DNA of 10,677 nucleotides from an uncultured Lachnospiraceae bacterium (GTDB taxonomy: Bacteria > Bacillota > Clostridia > Lachnospirales > Lachnospiraceae): assembly GCA_934351925.1 (NCBI GenBank), contig CAKRJT010000055.1:1-10677 (forward strand), given 5' to 3'. The notes under the pieces were generated by a model that made no database searches, had not been told where the DNA came from, and worked only from the letters and a program-made list of their open reading frames with translations. The translations under genes and the position numbers were made by a program. Of the stretch, positions 1 through 6,185 are shown one piece after another (position 1 is the first letter of the stretch; the number at the start of each line of letters is the position of its first letter).

Positions 1-130
1 TACACTGATTTTTATGCTGTCTAAAACGAAGAAAGTTATTACAACTTCTCCTCCCGTGCTTTGTAGTATAGCTTCTTGTAAAATATTTTACAGCACAACG
101 TAGAGAGTTGAAACACTTTCATTACTATTT
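1..130. other. Left edge, no gene recognised
   Basis: AT-rich sequence upstream of the hsdS remnant. In the hsdS reading frame there is a TAG stop at 101-103, and the residues before it do not look like the first part of an HsdS target-recognition domain. So hsdS homology does not continue leftward in that frame. The opposite strand is open across 39-275, but its translation resembles no family I know. This stretch may be the junction where the hsdS gene was broken or recombined; that is inference. Confidence 0.4.
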
Positions 131-166
131 GTGCCACCAGCCGAAGGCGGCGGAATGGAGATTTAT

Positions 167-691
167 ATGTTATATGTAACAATTGCTGGAACAATCGGAG
201 TTGTTGGAGAAGTTCCCGACCAGTTGGATGGAATGAATCTAACTGAAAATGCGGTAAAAATAACAAACATTGCAATCAATAAGTCATTCCTTTGCATCGT
301 ATTGCAAACAGAGTTAGTTCAACAGCAGTTTCACGATAAAACTCACCAAGTAGCAATGCCAAAGTTGGCATTAGAAAGAATTCTTTCAACCTTGATTCCA
401 ATATGTTCATATGCACAACAGATACAAATTGTAGACAGATTTCAAACATGTGATGGTTTACTATCTACTATTGACGCTGAAAAAGAAGAACTTCAGAAAA
501 TAGCAGCTTTAAGTAAATCTAAAATTCTCAATACTGCCATTCGTGGACAGCTTGTATCACAAAATCCGAATGATGAGCCGGCTTCTGTTTTACTTAAGCG
601 TATCCACAATGAAAAGGAAGAACTGATTAAGCAAGGCAAAATCAAGCGTGATAAGAAGGAATCCATTATCTATAAAGGTGATGATAAATAG
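167..691 (+). pseudogene. hsdS: Type I restriction-modification specificity subunit (HsdS), truncated
   Basis: HsdS subunits are about 400 residues, with two target-recognition domains (TRDs) joined by conserved helices, and give type I restriction enzymes their DNA specificity. This frame encodes about 175 residues. It begins inside a TRD (AGTIGVVGEVP, then DGMNLTENAVKI), continues through the TRD end (HQVAMPKLALERI) and a coiled helix rich in Glu and Lys, and ends with the central conserved stretch NDEPASVLLKRI and KGDDK. In full-length relatives the KGDD motif leads into the second TRD; here a TAG follows at once. The first half of TRD1 and all of TRD2 are therefore missing. The same frame stays open back to a GTG at 131. 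The ATG at 167 is chosen because a GGAG (157-160) lies 6 bases upstream. No hsdR or hsdM is present. It is probably a pseudogene or silent recombination cassette, though a translated half-subunit is possible. Convergent with the next gene, 2 bases away. Confidence 0.72.
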
Positions 692-693
692 TA

Positions 694-888
694 TTATATC
701 ATATATCCAGATATTTTTTCAATCTCAACCTGTGTTTTCAAACACACCCTATCACTATATCGCATCACCTTTTTCTTATTGAACATTTTTATCAGTATAT
801 CTGTTTTCATCTCGTTCCTAGCCAATCTTATATCTACCTGTTCTGCTCTCTTCATTTTGAATATTTCCATTTTTTTACCATGAATCAT
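694..888 (-). CDS. Small basic hypothetical protein
   Basis: A 64-residue frame whose product I do not recognise. It is rich in Lys, Met and Ile, has one Cys and no membrane segment, and shows no motif I can name. The case for a real gene is its ribosome binding site: GGAGG at 897-901 (minus strand) lies 8 bases before the ATG at 888, an excellent match to the other genes in the window. Against it are its short length, lack of family and AT-rich composition in a region that looks degraded. It converges on the hsdS remnant with a 2-base gap and lies beyond the terminator of the pyr operon, so it would need its own promoter; I see no convincing one in 902-960. If it is not a gene, 692-1016 is a non-coding stretch of about 325 bases holding only the terminator. 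Confidence 0.35.
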   Translation of the reverse strand: MIHGKKMEIFKMKRAEQVDIRLARNEMKTDILIKMFNKKKVMRYSDRVCLKTQVEIEKISGYMI

Positions 889-971
889 ATTCTATTCCTC
901 CACTACTTCATATAATCAGCATATTCACCTTTAGCCCCATACCTGTCCCCGTTTCCCCTATTTTAAGCATA

Positions 972-1013
972 AAAAATCCATGCATTTGTTTAATTACAAA
1001 CGCATGGATTTTT
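972..1013 (-). terminator. Rho-independent terminator of the suf-pyr-cvpA operon
   Basis: Two 18-base arms (972-989 and 996-1013) pair around a 6-base loop (990-995). The single non-Watson-Crick position (984 with 1001) is a G-U pair in RNA from the minus strand but an A-C mismatch in RNA from the plus strand. This points to use by the minus-strand operon. The arm ends in a run of T on the minus strand. It lies 4 bases past the cvpA stop codon, exactly where the operon should end. Confidence 0.9.
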
Positions 1014-1016
1014 ATC

Positions 1017-1700
1017 TTAACGCATTATAATGCGCACATATTTCATAATGAAATTCTTATCATATATGAATGTAAGAAATACATTGTCATCGACTGCGGC
1101 AAACACTTCCTTAGAGAGCGCAGAGCTTCCAAATACGGTTAACACCGCAAACACAATCCATATTGCGAAAAGTCCGATGACAAAGCCTGCGGCAGCACCC
1201 GCCGTCTTATTTATCTGCTTGAGAACCGGAAGCTTCGCAAGCACAGAGATAAATCCGAATATCACTCTCAGCAATATGAATACAATCAAGAAGCTTATGA
1301 CAAACGTAATCACATTGAATATCAAATCTGATATGTAGTTTATCATATATTCCTTTATGCTGTTTACACCTAACTGTGCATATTTTGTCACAGTGTTATT
1401 CTCCTTCAGCATATCTTTTATAACTTCAGGGAAATTCAGACTGTCTATTATCTCCTCGTCGCTTTTAAGCTCAAACATGTCATCGGTAATTATGTTTTCC
1501 TCAACAATAGCCTGTATTCCATCATATATTTTAGTGTTATCCTTTATAGCTCCTGTGACAAACGGCAGAAGCATGAATACAGCTATCAGCGTTCCGACAA
1601 GTGATACAACAGAAAAAATCATTTTGATGATTCCCCTGTACATCCCCACTATTGTCGTCAATGCCAATACTGCCATAACTGTTATCAATACCCAGTTCAA
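1017..1700 (-). CDS. CvpA family membrane protein
   Basis: A 227-residue integral membrane protein of the CvpA (colicin V production) family. The N-terminus has the typical opening of a short first membrane helix, then a GMYRGIIKMIFS segment around residues 19-30 and a second helix (about 28-50). A hydrophilic loop (about 52-120) is followed by two or three more helices (about 122-150 and 165-190), with a GxxxGxxxG-like packing segment near 168-178. Family members are linked to colicin V export, biofilm formation and envelope homeostasis, but the biochemical role is not settled. The start is TTG at 1700, supported by AAGGGAG (1708-1714) 7 bases upstream; no ATG fits better without cutting into the first helix. 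It follows pyrD by 34 bases and is the last gene before the terminator. In many bacteria cvpA sits next to purF, so its place behind a pyrimidine gene is another nucleotide-gene association. Confidence 0.85.
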   Translation of the reverse strand: MNWVLITVMAVLALTTIVGMYRGIIKMIFSVVSLVGTLIAVFMLLPFVTGAIKDNTKIYDGIQAIVEENIITDDMFELKSDEEIIDSLNFPEVIKDMLKENNTVTKYAQLGVNSIKEYMINYISDLIFNVITFVISFLIVFILLRVIFGFISVLAKLPVLKQINKTAGAAAGFVIGLFAIWIVFAVLTVFGSSALSKEVFAAVDDNVFLTFIYDKNFIMKYVRIIMR

Positions 1701-1707
1701 CTCTTAA

Positions 1708-1714
1708 CTCCCTT
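1708..1714 (-). promoter_or_regulatory. Ribosome binding site supporting a TTG start
   Basis: AAGGGAG on the minus strand, 7 bases before the TTG at 1700. It justifies the non-ATG start of the cvpA-family gene. Confidence 0.65.
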
Positions 1715-1734
1715 CAGCTTCCCTGCTATAGTCC

Positions 1735-2643
1735 TTAATGCACACAGCCGATAAGCTCTTTGATATCCTTCACCTTATTCTTCTCCATGTATGCCTTAAT
1801 TCCTTCAAGCACCTCTATTGTTGTGTACGGATTGTGGAAATTGGCTGTTCCTATGGACACTGCCGTTGCTCCTGCCATGATGAATTCCAGTGCATCCTCG
1901 GCATTCATTATGCCGCCCATTCCTATAACAGGTATCTTAACCGCATGTGCCGCCTGATATACCATTCTCACGGCTACAGGCTTGATTGCAGGGCCGGAGA
2001 GTCCTCCTGTCTTATTGGCAACCGCGAAGGTTCTCCTGTTCACATCAATTTTCATTCCTGTGAGAGTATTGATGAGTGAAACCGCATCGGCTCCGCCAGC
2101 CTCAGCCGCCTTAGCCATTACAGTGATGTCCGTAACATTAGGACTGAGCTTCATAATGACCGGCTGCTTCGCATGCTTTTTTAAAACCGAAGTGATGTGC
2201 TCAACACTGTCCGGATTCTGACCGAAAGCTATTCCGCCCTCCTTGACATTAGGGCAGGAAATGTTAATCTCGAGCATGTCAACAGGCTCATCTGCAAGCC
2301 TCTCAACAACCTCAACATAATCCTCCTCCGTCTTTCCGCACACATTGACAATAATCTTTGTATCGTACTTCCTTAGGAACGGAATATCCCTTTTGCAAAA
2401 TACATCTATGCCCGGATTCTGAAGTCCGATGGCATTAATCATTCCACCATAGGTCTCTGCAATCCTAGGTGTAGGATTTCCCGGCCATGGAACATTAGCC
2501 ACGCCCTTAGTCACAACCGCTCCAAGCATGTTCAGATCGACAAATTCACCATATTCTGCACCTGACCCGAAGGTTCCCGAAGCCGTCATAACAGGATTCT
2601 TAAGTTCAACACCCGCGATATTTACCGTTGTACATAATTCCAT
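1735..2643 (-). CDS. pyrD: Dihydroorotate dehydrogenase B, catalytic (FMN) subunit
   Basis: PyrD of the class 1B type oxidises dihydroorotate to orotate, the fourth step of UMP synthesis, using FMN and passing electrons to PyrK. It acts in the cytosol as a PyrD2-PyrK2 complex. The protein is 302 residues, normal for the family. It is a single (beta/alpha)8 barrel with NPVMTASGTFG (17-27), VTKG with the FMN-contacting lysine (44-47), NAIGLQNPG (70-78), INISCPNV (126-133) carrying the catalytic cysteine Cys130 that separates class 1 from class 2 enzymes (which use Ser), KLSPNV (165-170), and GMGGI plus SIGTANF near the C-terminus for the FMN phosphate. The frame could extend 15 residues upstream, but AAAGGAGGT (2653-2661) fixes the ATG at 2643. 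That ATG shares one base with the pyrK stop (TAATG), implying translational coupling and a 1:1 subunit ratio. Confidence 0.97.
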   Translation of the reverse strand: MELCTTVNIAGVELKNPVMTASGTFGSGAEYGEFVDLNMLGAVVTKGVANVPWPGNPTPRIAETYGGMINAIGLQNPGIDVFCKRDIPFLRKYDTKIIVNVCGKTEEDYVEVVERLADEPVDMLEINISCPNVKEGGIAFGQNPDSVEHITSVLKKHAKQPVIMKLSPNVTDITVMAKAAEAGGADAVSLINTLTGMKIDVNRRTFAVANKTGGLSGPAIKPVAVRMVYQAAHAVKIPVIGMGGIMNAEDALEFIMAGATAVSIGTANFHNPYTTIEVLEGIKAYMEKNKVKDIKELIGCVH

Positions 2644-3419
2644 TACAGCTCCACCTCCTTTGAATCGAATACCGGGCCATCCTTGCATATTCTGGCATTG
2701 TGTACATGAGAATGTTCATCAACATCCTTTGTCCTGCATACGCAGGCAAGACATGCGCCTATGCCGCAGGCCATCTTCTCCTCGAGGGAAATCTGAGCTT
2801 CTGTTCCCTTATCCTCCGCATACATCTTAAGCCCTCTCAGCATAGGAGTAGGACCGCATGCGTAGAACACTCCGGCTTCAATATTTTCCTGCTTAATAGC
2901 ATCAATAACATTACCATGTACTCCAAGGCTTCCGTCATCTGTGGCAATCACAACCCTGGCATATTTCCTCATATCCTCAACAAGGAATGTGCTGCTGTCA
3001 CGATATCCAAGCACCGCCGTAATCTCCATATCGGGATACGCCGAATGTATTCCCTTTGCCAGCTCAAGCATAGGAGGAATTCCGATTCCGCCCGCGACAA
3101 GCACAGGCTTCTTGTCCTTTATTGTAAATCCATTACCAAGAGGACCGATAATCTTTACCGTGTCCCCCTGTACATAGTGGGAAAATTCGCCCGTACCAAA
3201 GCCCACAACTCTGTATACAAGTCTTAATGTATTGCCATTCACCTCACAAATGCTTATCGGTCTTGGCAGAAGCTTCGAGCCATCATGTGTGTACAGTGAA
3301 ATAAACTGCCCCGGTCGTGCCTCCCCTGCTATCTTATCTGTCTCAAGAATAAGGCTGTATATCCCCTCCTGAAGCATCTCCTGACGAACTACCTTCGCCT
3401 GTTCTGTGTACTTAGACAT
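2643..3419 (-). CDS. pyrK: Dihydroorotate dehydrogenase B, electron transfer subunit
   Basis: PyrK takes electrons from PyrD FMN through a [2Fe-2S] cluster and FAD to NAD+. The product is 258 residues, the usual size. Visible parts: an FAD-binding barrel with LPRPISI (51-57) and GPLGNGF (92-98); a nucleotide-binding domain with VAGGIGIPP (108-116) and YACGPTPML (186-194); and a C-terminal cluster motif with Cys218, Cys223, Cys226 and Cys245 (C-x4-C-x2-C-x18-C), all four ligands intact. The ATG at 3419 is chosen because GGAG (3426-3429) sits 6 bases upstream and the protein then begins MSKYTEQAKVV as in relatives; an upstream ATG at 3431 and TTG at 3446 have no comparable site. It follows pyrF by 38 bases and overlaps pyrD by one base. 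It is the one obvious Fe-S client protein in the operon. Confidence 0.96.
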   Translation of the reverse strand: MSKYTEQAKVVRQEMLQEGIYSLILETDKIAGEARPGQFISLYTHDGSKLLPRPISICEVNGNTLRLVYRVVGFGTGEFSHYVQGDTVKIIGPLGNGFTIKDKKPVLVAGGIGIPPMLELAKGIHSAYPDMEITAVLGYRDSSTFLVEDMRKYARVVIATDDGSLGVHGNVIDAIKQENIEAGVFYACGPTPMLRGLKMYAEDKGTEAQISLEEKMACGIGACLACVCRTKDVDEHSHVHNARICKDGPVFDSKEVEL

Positions 3420-3457
3420 ACCAATCTCCATTCCGCTGCCATACAATGGCCCAATAA

Positions 3458-4384
3458 TTATTTTGCTGCAAGTGCACCATTGATGTCGGCAGCCATGTCA
3501 AGCACTGCCGCTCTTGAAGCATCGCCGAAGTTCCCGGCACCGTAGGAAGCATATTTCTCATTCTTATAGGCCGCAATAATACCTCTTGAACTGTTCACGA
3601 TGGCTCCCAGACCGTCCGCATTGAAGAAATCCACAAGGTCTGCGCCCTTGCCACCCTGCGCTCCGTAGCCCGGAACAAGGATAAAGCTCTTTGGCATAAT
3701 CTTTCTGAGTGCTCTTCCCATCTCAGGGTATGTGGCGCCCACAACAGCACCTACATAGCTGTAGCCGTCACCCATGCAGTCTGCGCCCCACTCTGCAACC
3801 TTCTCGCCGACCCACTCATAGAGTGGTCTGCCGTCAATAATTCTATCCTGGAACTCACCGCTTGAAGGATTTGAGGTCTTTACAAGGATAAATATTCCCT
3901 TCTTCTCCTCCCTGCAGACATCTATAAAAGGCTTAATTCCATCAGAGCCAAGATACGGATTAACCGTCGCGAAATCCTCATCAAAAGCGCTGTAGGTCTT
4001 AGAGCCGACATTCACCTTTCCAAGGTGTGCAACAGCGTAGGCAGCCGATGTAGAACCGATATCCCCGCGCTTTACATCGCCGATAACCACAAGGTTCTTC
4101 TCTTTTGCATATTTTACCGTGCGCGAAAACGCCTCAAGTCCCGGTATGCCGAACTGCTCATACATCGCAATCTGCGGCTTGACGGCCGGAATAATATCAT
4201 AGGTCTTATCGATAATCTCCTTGTTAAACTGCCATATAGCCTCTGCTGCTCCCTCTAAGGTCTCTCCGTACTCTGCAAATGCCTTCTTCTGAATATGCTC
4301 CGGAATATAGCTGAGCATAGGATCAAGTCCCACAACTATAGGTGCATTTGTCTTTCTGATGTTGTCAATAAGCTTGTTTATCAT
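3458..4384 (-). CDS. pyrF: Orotidine 5'-phosphate decarboxylase
   Basis: PyrF removes CO2 from OMP to give UMP, the last step of the de novo pathway. The protein is 308 residues, matching the longer (type 2) subfamily rather than the roughly 230-240 residue enzymes of Bacillus or E. coli. It shows the first strand motif VVGLDP (17-22), VKPQIAMYE (68-76), the catalytic signature GDVKRGDIGST (102-112) with Asp103, Lys105 and Asp108 of the charged network, VNPYLGSDG (141-149), and the phosphate-gripping loop VPGYGAQGG. All catalytic residues are present. The ATG at 4384 has AGGAGG (4390-4395) 5 bases upstream. It follows the Nudix-fold gene by 13 bases. In the window the pathway neighbours pyrE, pyrB, pyrC and carAB are absent, so the remaining steps must be encoded elsewhere. 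Confidence 0.97.
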   Translation of the reverse strand: MINKLIDNIRKTNAPIVVGLDPMLSYIPEHIQKKAFAEYGETLEGAAEAIWQFNKEIIDKTYDIIPAVKPQIAMYEQFGIPGLEAFSRTVKYAKEKNLVVIGDVKRGDIGSTSAAYAVAHLGKVNVGSKTYSAFDEDFATVNPYLGSDGIKPFIDVCREEKKGIFILVKTSNPSSGEFQDRIIDGRPLYEWVGEKVAEWGADCMGDGYSYVGAVVGATYPEMGRALRKIMPKSFILVPGYGAQGGKGADLVDFFNADGLGAIVNSSRGIIAAYKNEKYASYGAGNFGDASRAAVLDMAADINGALAAK

Positions 4385-4397
4385 AAAATCCTCCTAA

Positions 4398-4796
4398 TTA
4401 AATAATCCCTGTATTTTTAAGGTCATATAACACGCCCTTATTCTCTATGTAATCCGGAAGTTCCTTCGCACTCACCCACTTAAAGTCGCTGACCGCCTCG
4501 GAAAGAATTACCATATCCGATTCAACATGGCACAGATAAGCTATACCTATAATCTGCGTATCTCCAAGTGCATATGACCAGGTGTATGGTATACCGTCAA
4601 CCTCTGCATCGAGCCCGGTTGCATCACTTATCATCTGTTTTACAAATGCATCCGGAGCTATTCCATACTCTAAATCTCCGTCAATGAACTCCCACTGATA
4701 AGGCTCTGTTATTCTGTCATCATACCACTTTTGAAGAATAAGAAATTTATCATCCTTCTTCACAATTCCCTTAATCTTAATTCCATACTTGTTCAT
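4398..4796 (-). CDS. Nudix-fold protein with degenerate catalytic motif
   Basis: A 132-residue protein with the Nudix fold. It opens with beta strands typical of the family (IKGIVKKDDKFLILQKW), has QWEFIDGDLEYG (34-45) where active relatives have WEFPGGK-like sequence, and ends with a FKWVSAKELPDY segment (105-115) that matches the usual Nudix C-terminal region. The 23-residue Nudix box (G-x5-E-x7-R-E-U-x-E-E-x-G-U) can be aligned without gaps at 40-62: Gly40, Gly61, Ile56 and Leu62 are kept, but the catalytic positions read Ile46, Gln54, Met55, Asp58 and Ala59 in place of E, R, E, E and E. The metal-binding site is therefore essentially gone and hydrolase activity is not expected. It may bind a nucleotide or a partner instead; this is inference. 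The ATG overlaps the stop of the zinc-ribbon gene by 4 bases (ATGA), and pyrF follows after 13 bases. Confidence 0.82.
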   Translation of the reverse strand: MNKYGIKIKGIVKKDDKFLILQKWYDDRITEPYQWEFIDGDLEYGIAPDAFVKQMISDATGLDAEVDGIPYTWSYALGDTQIIGIAYLCHVESDMVILSEAVSDFKWVSAKELPDYIENKGVLYDLKNTGII

Positions 4797-5251
4797 CGTT
4801 TTTCATCCTTTCTTAAAAACGCCTCCGTATGCATCTTTCCCTGCATTGTGCGCTTTGGTTTTTCACCTATATCAGCACTTGTAAGAACCGCAGACAGATT
4901 TTTGGTAAGATAAGCGGCACATGCCGGACAGAATCTTCCATATCTGATTGGCTCTCCGCATCTTTCACACGGAATGTACTCACCCGAACCGTCCGGAATC
5001 TCCATTCTTCCCTGTCTTAAAAATTTATTTATTTTGTTAATTGAAACTCCGGTTGCCTCAGCTATAACTATTCCCGGACTCGGACCATGCTCATCAACAT
5101 ATGCCCTTACTTTACCAAAATCGTCATAGACCTCATTTCCGCAGTTCTCACAAACGTATCTTCCTGCGCCTTGAAATACATACTTTCCATTACATTTCGG
5201 GCACTGTCTCGGAGTGTCATCGAATACAACATTCTTTCTTTTATCAATCAT
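4793..5251 (-). CDS. Zinc-ribbon / helix-turn-helix protein, YvyF-like
   Basis: A 152-residue cytosolic protein with two four-cysteine zinc ribbons on either side of a helical segment. Ribbon 1 uses Cys17, Cys20, Cys34 and Cys37; ribbon 2 uses Cys95, Cys98, Cys108 and Cys111. Between them, residues 44-85 (GPSPGIVIAEATGVSINKINKFLRQGR) look like a helix-turn-helix with a recognition helix near 70-80. This arrangement resembles the 'flagellar operon protein' family of Bacillus YvyF, but no flagellar genes are nearby. The C-terminal 35 residues are basic and probably disordered. A DNA- or RNA-binding regulator is the simplest guess; there is no direct evidence of the target. The ATG at 5251 has GGGAGGG (5258-5264) 6 bases upstream. 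It follows sufB by 13 bases and overlaps the Nudix-fold gene by 4 bases, suggesting that the two products work together. Confidence 0.75.
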   Translation of the reverse strand: MIDKRKNVVFDDTPRQCPKCNGKYVFQGAGRYVCENCGNEVYDDFGKVRAYVDEHGPSPGIVIAEATGVSINKINKFLRQGRMEIPDGSGEYIPCERCGEPIRYGRFCPACAAYLTKNLSAVLTSADIGEKPKRTMQGKMHTEAFLRKDEKR

Positions 5252-5264
5252 CGCTATCCCTCCC

Positions 5265-6182
5265 TTATTTCAAAAAGCCATTGACAATCTGTGCTTCTGC
5301 CTCTGTCTGCGTAAGTCCGAGTGTCATAAGTTTTATAATCTGCTCGCCCGCAATCTTTCCAATAGCAGCCTCATGGATAAGGCTCGCATCAATATTGTTG
5401 GCAGTTATCTCAGGAACTGCACTGACCGTGGCATCATCCATTATGATGGCATCGCACTCTGAATGTCCTGCACATCGATTATTTCCATTTATCACTGACT
5501 TAAAGAGCTGATATGACTTATTCTTTGCAACGGACCTTGATATGACGTTTGCAGATGAACCCTCTCCATCTAAGTCGACCCTGAAATCCGTCGTCGCCCT
5601 CTGCTGCCCGTGTGTCATAATCTTCTCTCTGATTATAAGTGAAGCATCCTTGCCAAGTCTGCCGGTCGTGACACGGTGCGTGGAGTCGATACCCTTTATC
5701 TGAACCGTATCCATCTCCATGTACCCACCCTCATCAATCTCAACAACCGTGGTCGGGTTCATCACCTTGTGCCCCATCCCATCACCCTCACCGTAATGCT
5801 TCTCGACATAGCGCACTCTGGCATTCTTAGCAATATGGAATGTGTGGATACCATCATGCGACGAGTCCTCATCACCTCCGTTGTGTATTCCACACCCGGC
5901 AACTATCGTCACATTGCTTCCCTCACCCACATAGAAATCGTTGTACACCAGATCATTAAGCCCCGTCGCACTTAATATAACCGGTATGTGTACGCTCTCA
6001 TTCTTCGTGCCCGGCTTGATAATGATATCTATTCCCGGTTTATCCTTTTTCGTCACTATATCTATATTGGCAGTGGTATTTCTGCCCGCTGCCTGTCCGT
6101 TAACACGAAAATTATATGCGCCGGCAGGTACTTCATGCAGACCTGCTATCTGTTCGAGCAGATTTTTCTGAATCGCATCCAT
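5265..6182 (-). CDS. sufB: SufB/SufD family Fe-S cluster scaffold (minimal SufBC type)
   Basis: This is the scaffold partner of SufC in assembling Fe-S clusters in the cytosol. At 305 residues it is much shorter than E. coli SufB (about 495) or SufD (about 423) and looks like the compact SufB-like protein of the minimal two-gene system (SMS/SmsCB) described in archaea and anaerobes. Seen in the sequence: GCGIHNGG (96-103) and HDGIHTFH (109-116) in the N-terminal part, a repetitive beta-helix core, RVTTGRLG (170-177), NNRCAGHSECDAIIMDD (234-250) and the family C-terminal segment IHEAAIGKI (269-277) ending QIVNGFLK. It has three cysteines (97, 237, 243). By eye alignment, the position of the E. 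coli SufB catalytic Cys405 is Ala261, while the His-Glu of the HEA motif (270-271) is kept. The ATG at 6182 follows the sufC stop by 3 bases and has AGGAGG 8 bases upstream. Neither name (sufB or sufD) is fully certain. Confidence 0.9.
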   Translation of the reverse strand: MDAIQKNLLEQIAGLHEVPAGAYNFRVNGQAAGRNTTANIDIVTKKDKPGIDIIIKPGTKNESVHIPVILSATGLNDLVYNDFYVGEGSNVTIVAGCGIHNGGDEDSSHDGIHTFHIAKNARVRYVEKHYGEGDGMGHKVMNPTTVVEIDEGGYMEMDTVQIKGIDSTHRVTTGRLGKDASLIIREKIMTHGQQRATTDFRVDLDGEGSSANVISRSVAKNKSYQLFKSVINGNNRCAGHSECDAIIMDDATVSAVPEITANNIDASLIHEAAIGKIAGEQIIKLMTLGLTQTEAEAQIVNGFLK

Positions 6183-6185
6183 TAC

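Noticed and set aside
39..275. Open minus-strand frame of 78 codons at the left edge
   Set aside because: It overlaps the recognisable hsdS frame, matches no family I know and has no convincing ribosome binding site.
731..746. Inverted repeat TGTGTTT-TC-AAACACA as a terminator for hsdS or the small ORF
   Set aside because: No run of T follows on either strand, and it lies inside the small ORF.
1021..1034. Perfect 14-base palindrome CGCATTATAATGCG
   Set aside because: It lies in the last codons of the cvpA-family gene (Arg-Ile-Ile-Met-Arg), and a palindrome of this length next to the clear terminator is most simply a coding coincidence.
1030..1707. Two plus-strand open frames opposite the cvpA-family gene
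   Set aside because: Their composition is the complement of a membrane protein gene, and they lack ribosome binding sites and family features.
2644..2688. Longer N-terminus for PyrD beginning at 2688
   Set aside because: The extra 15 residues overlap the pyrK end, are not typical of PyrD, and a near-perfect ribosome binding site marks the ATG at 2643.
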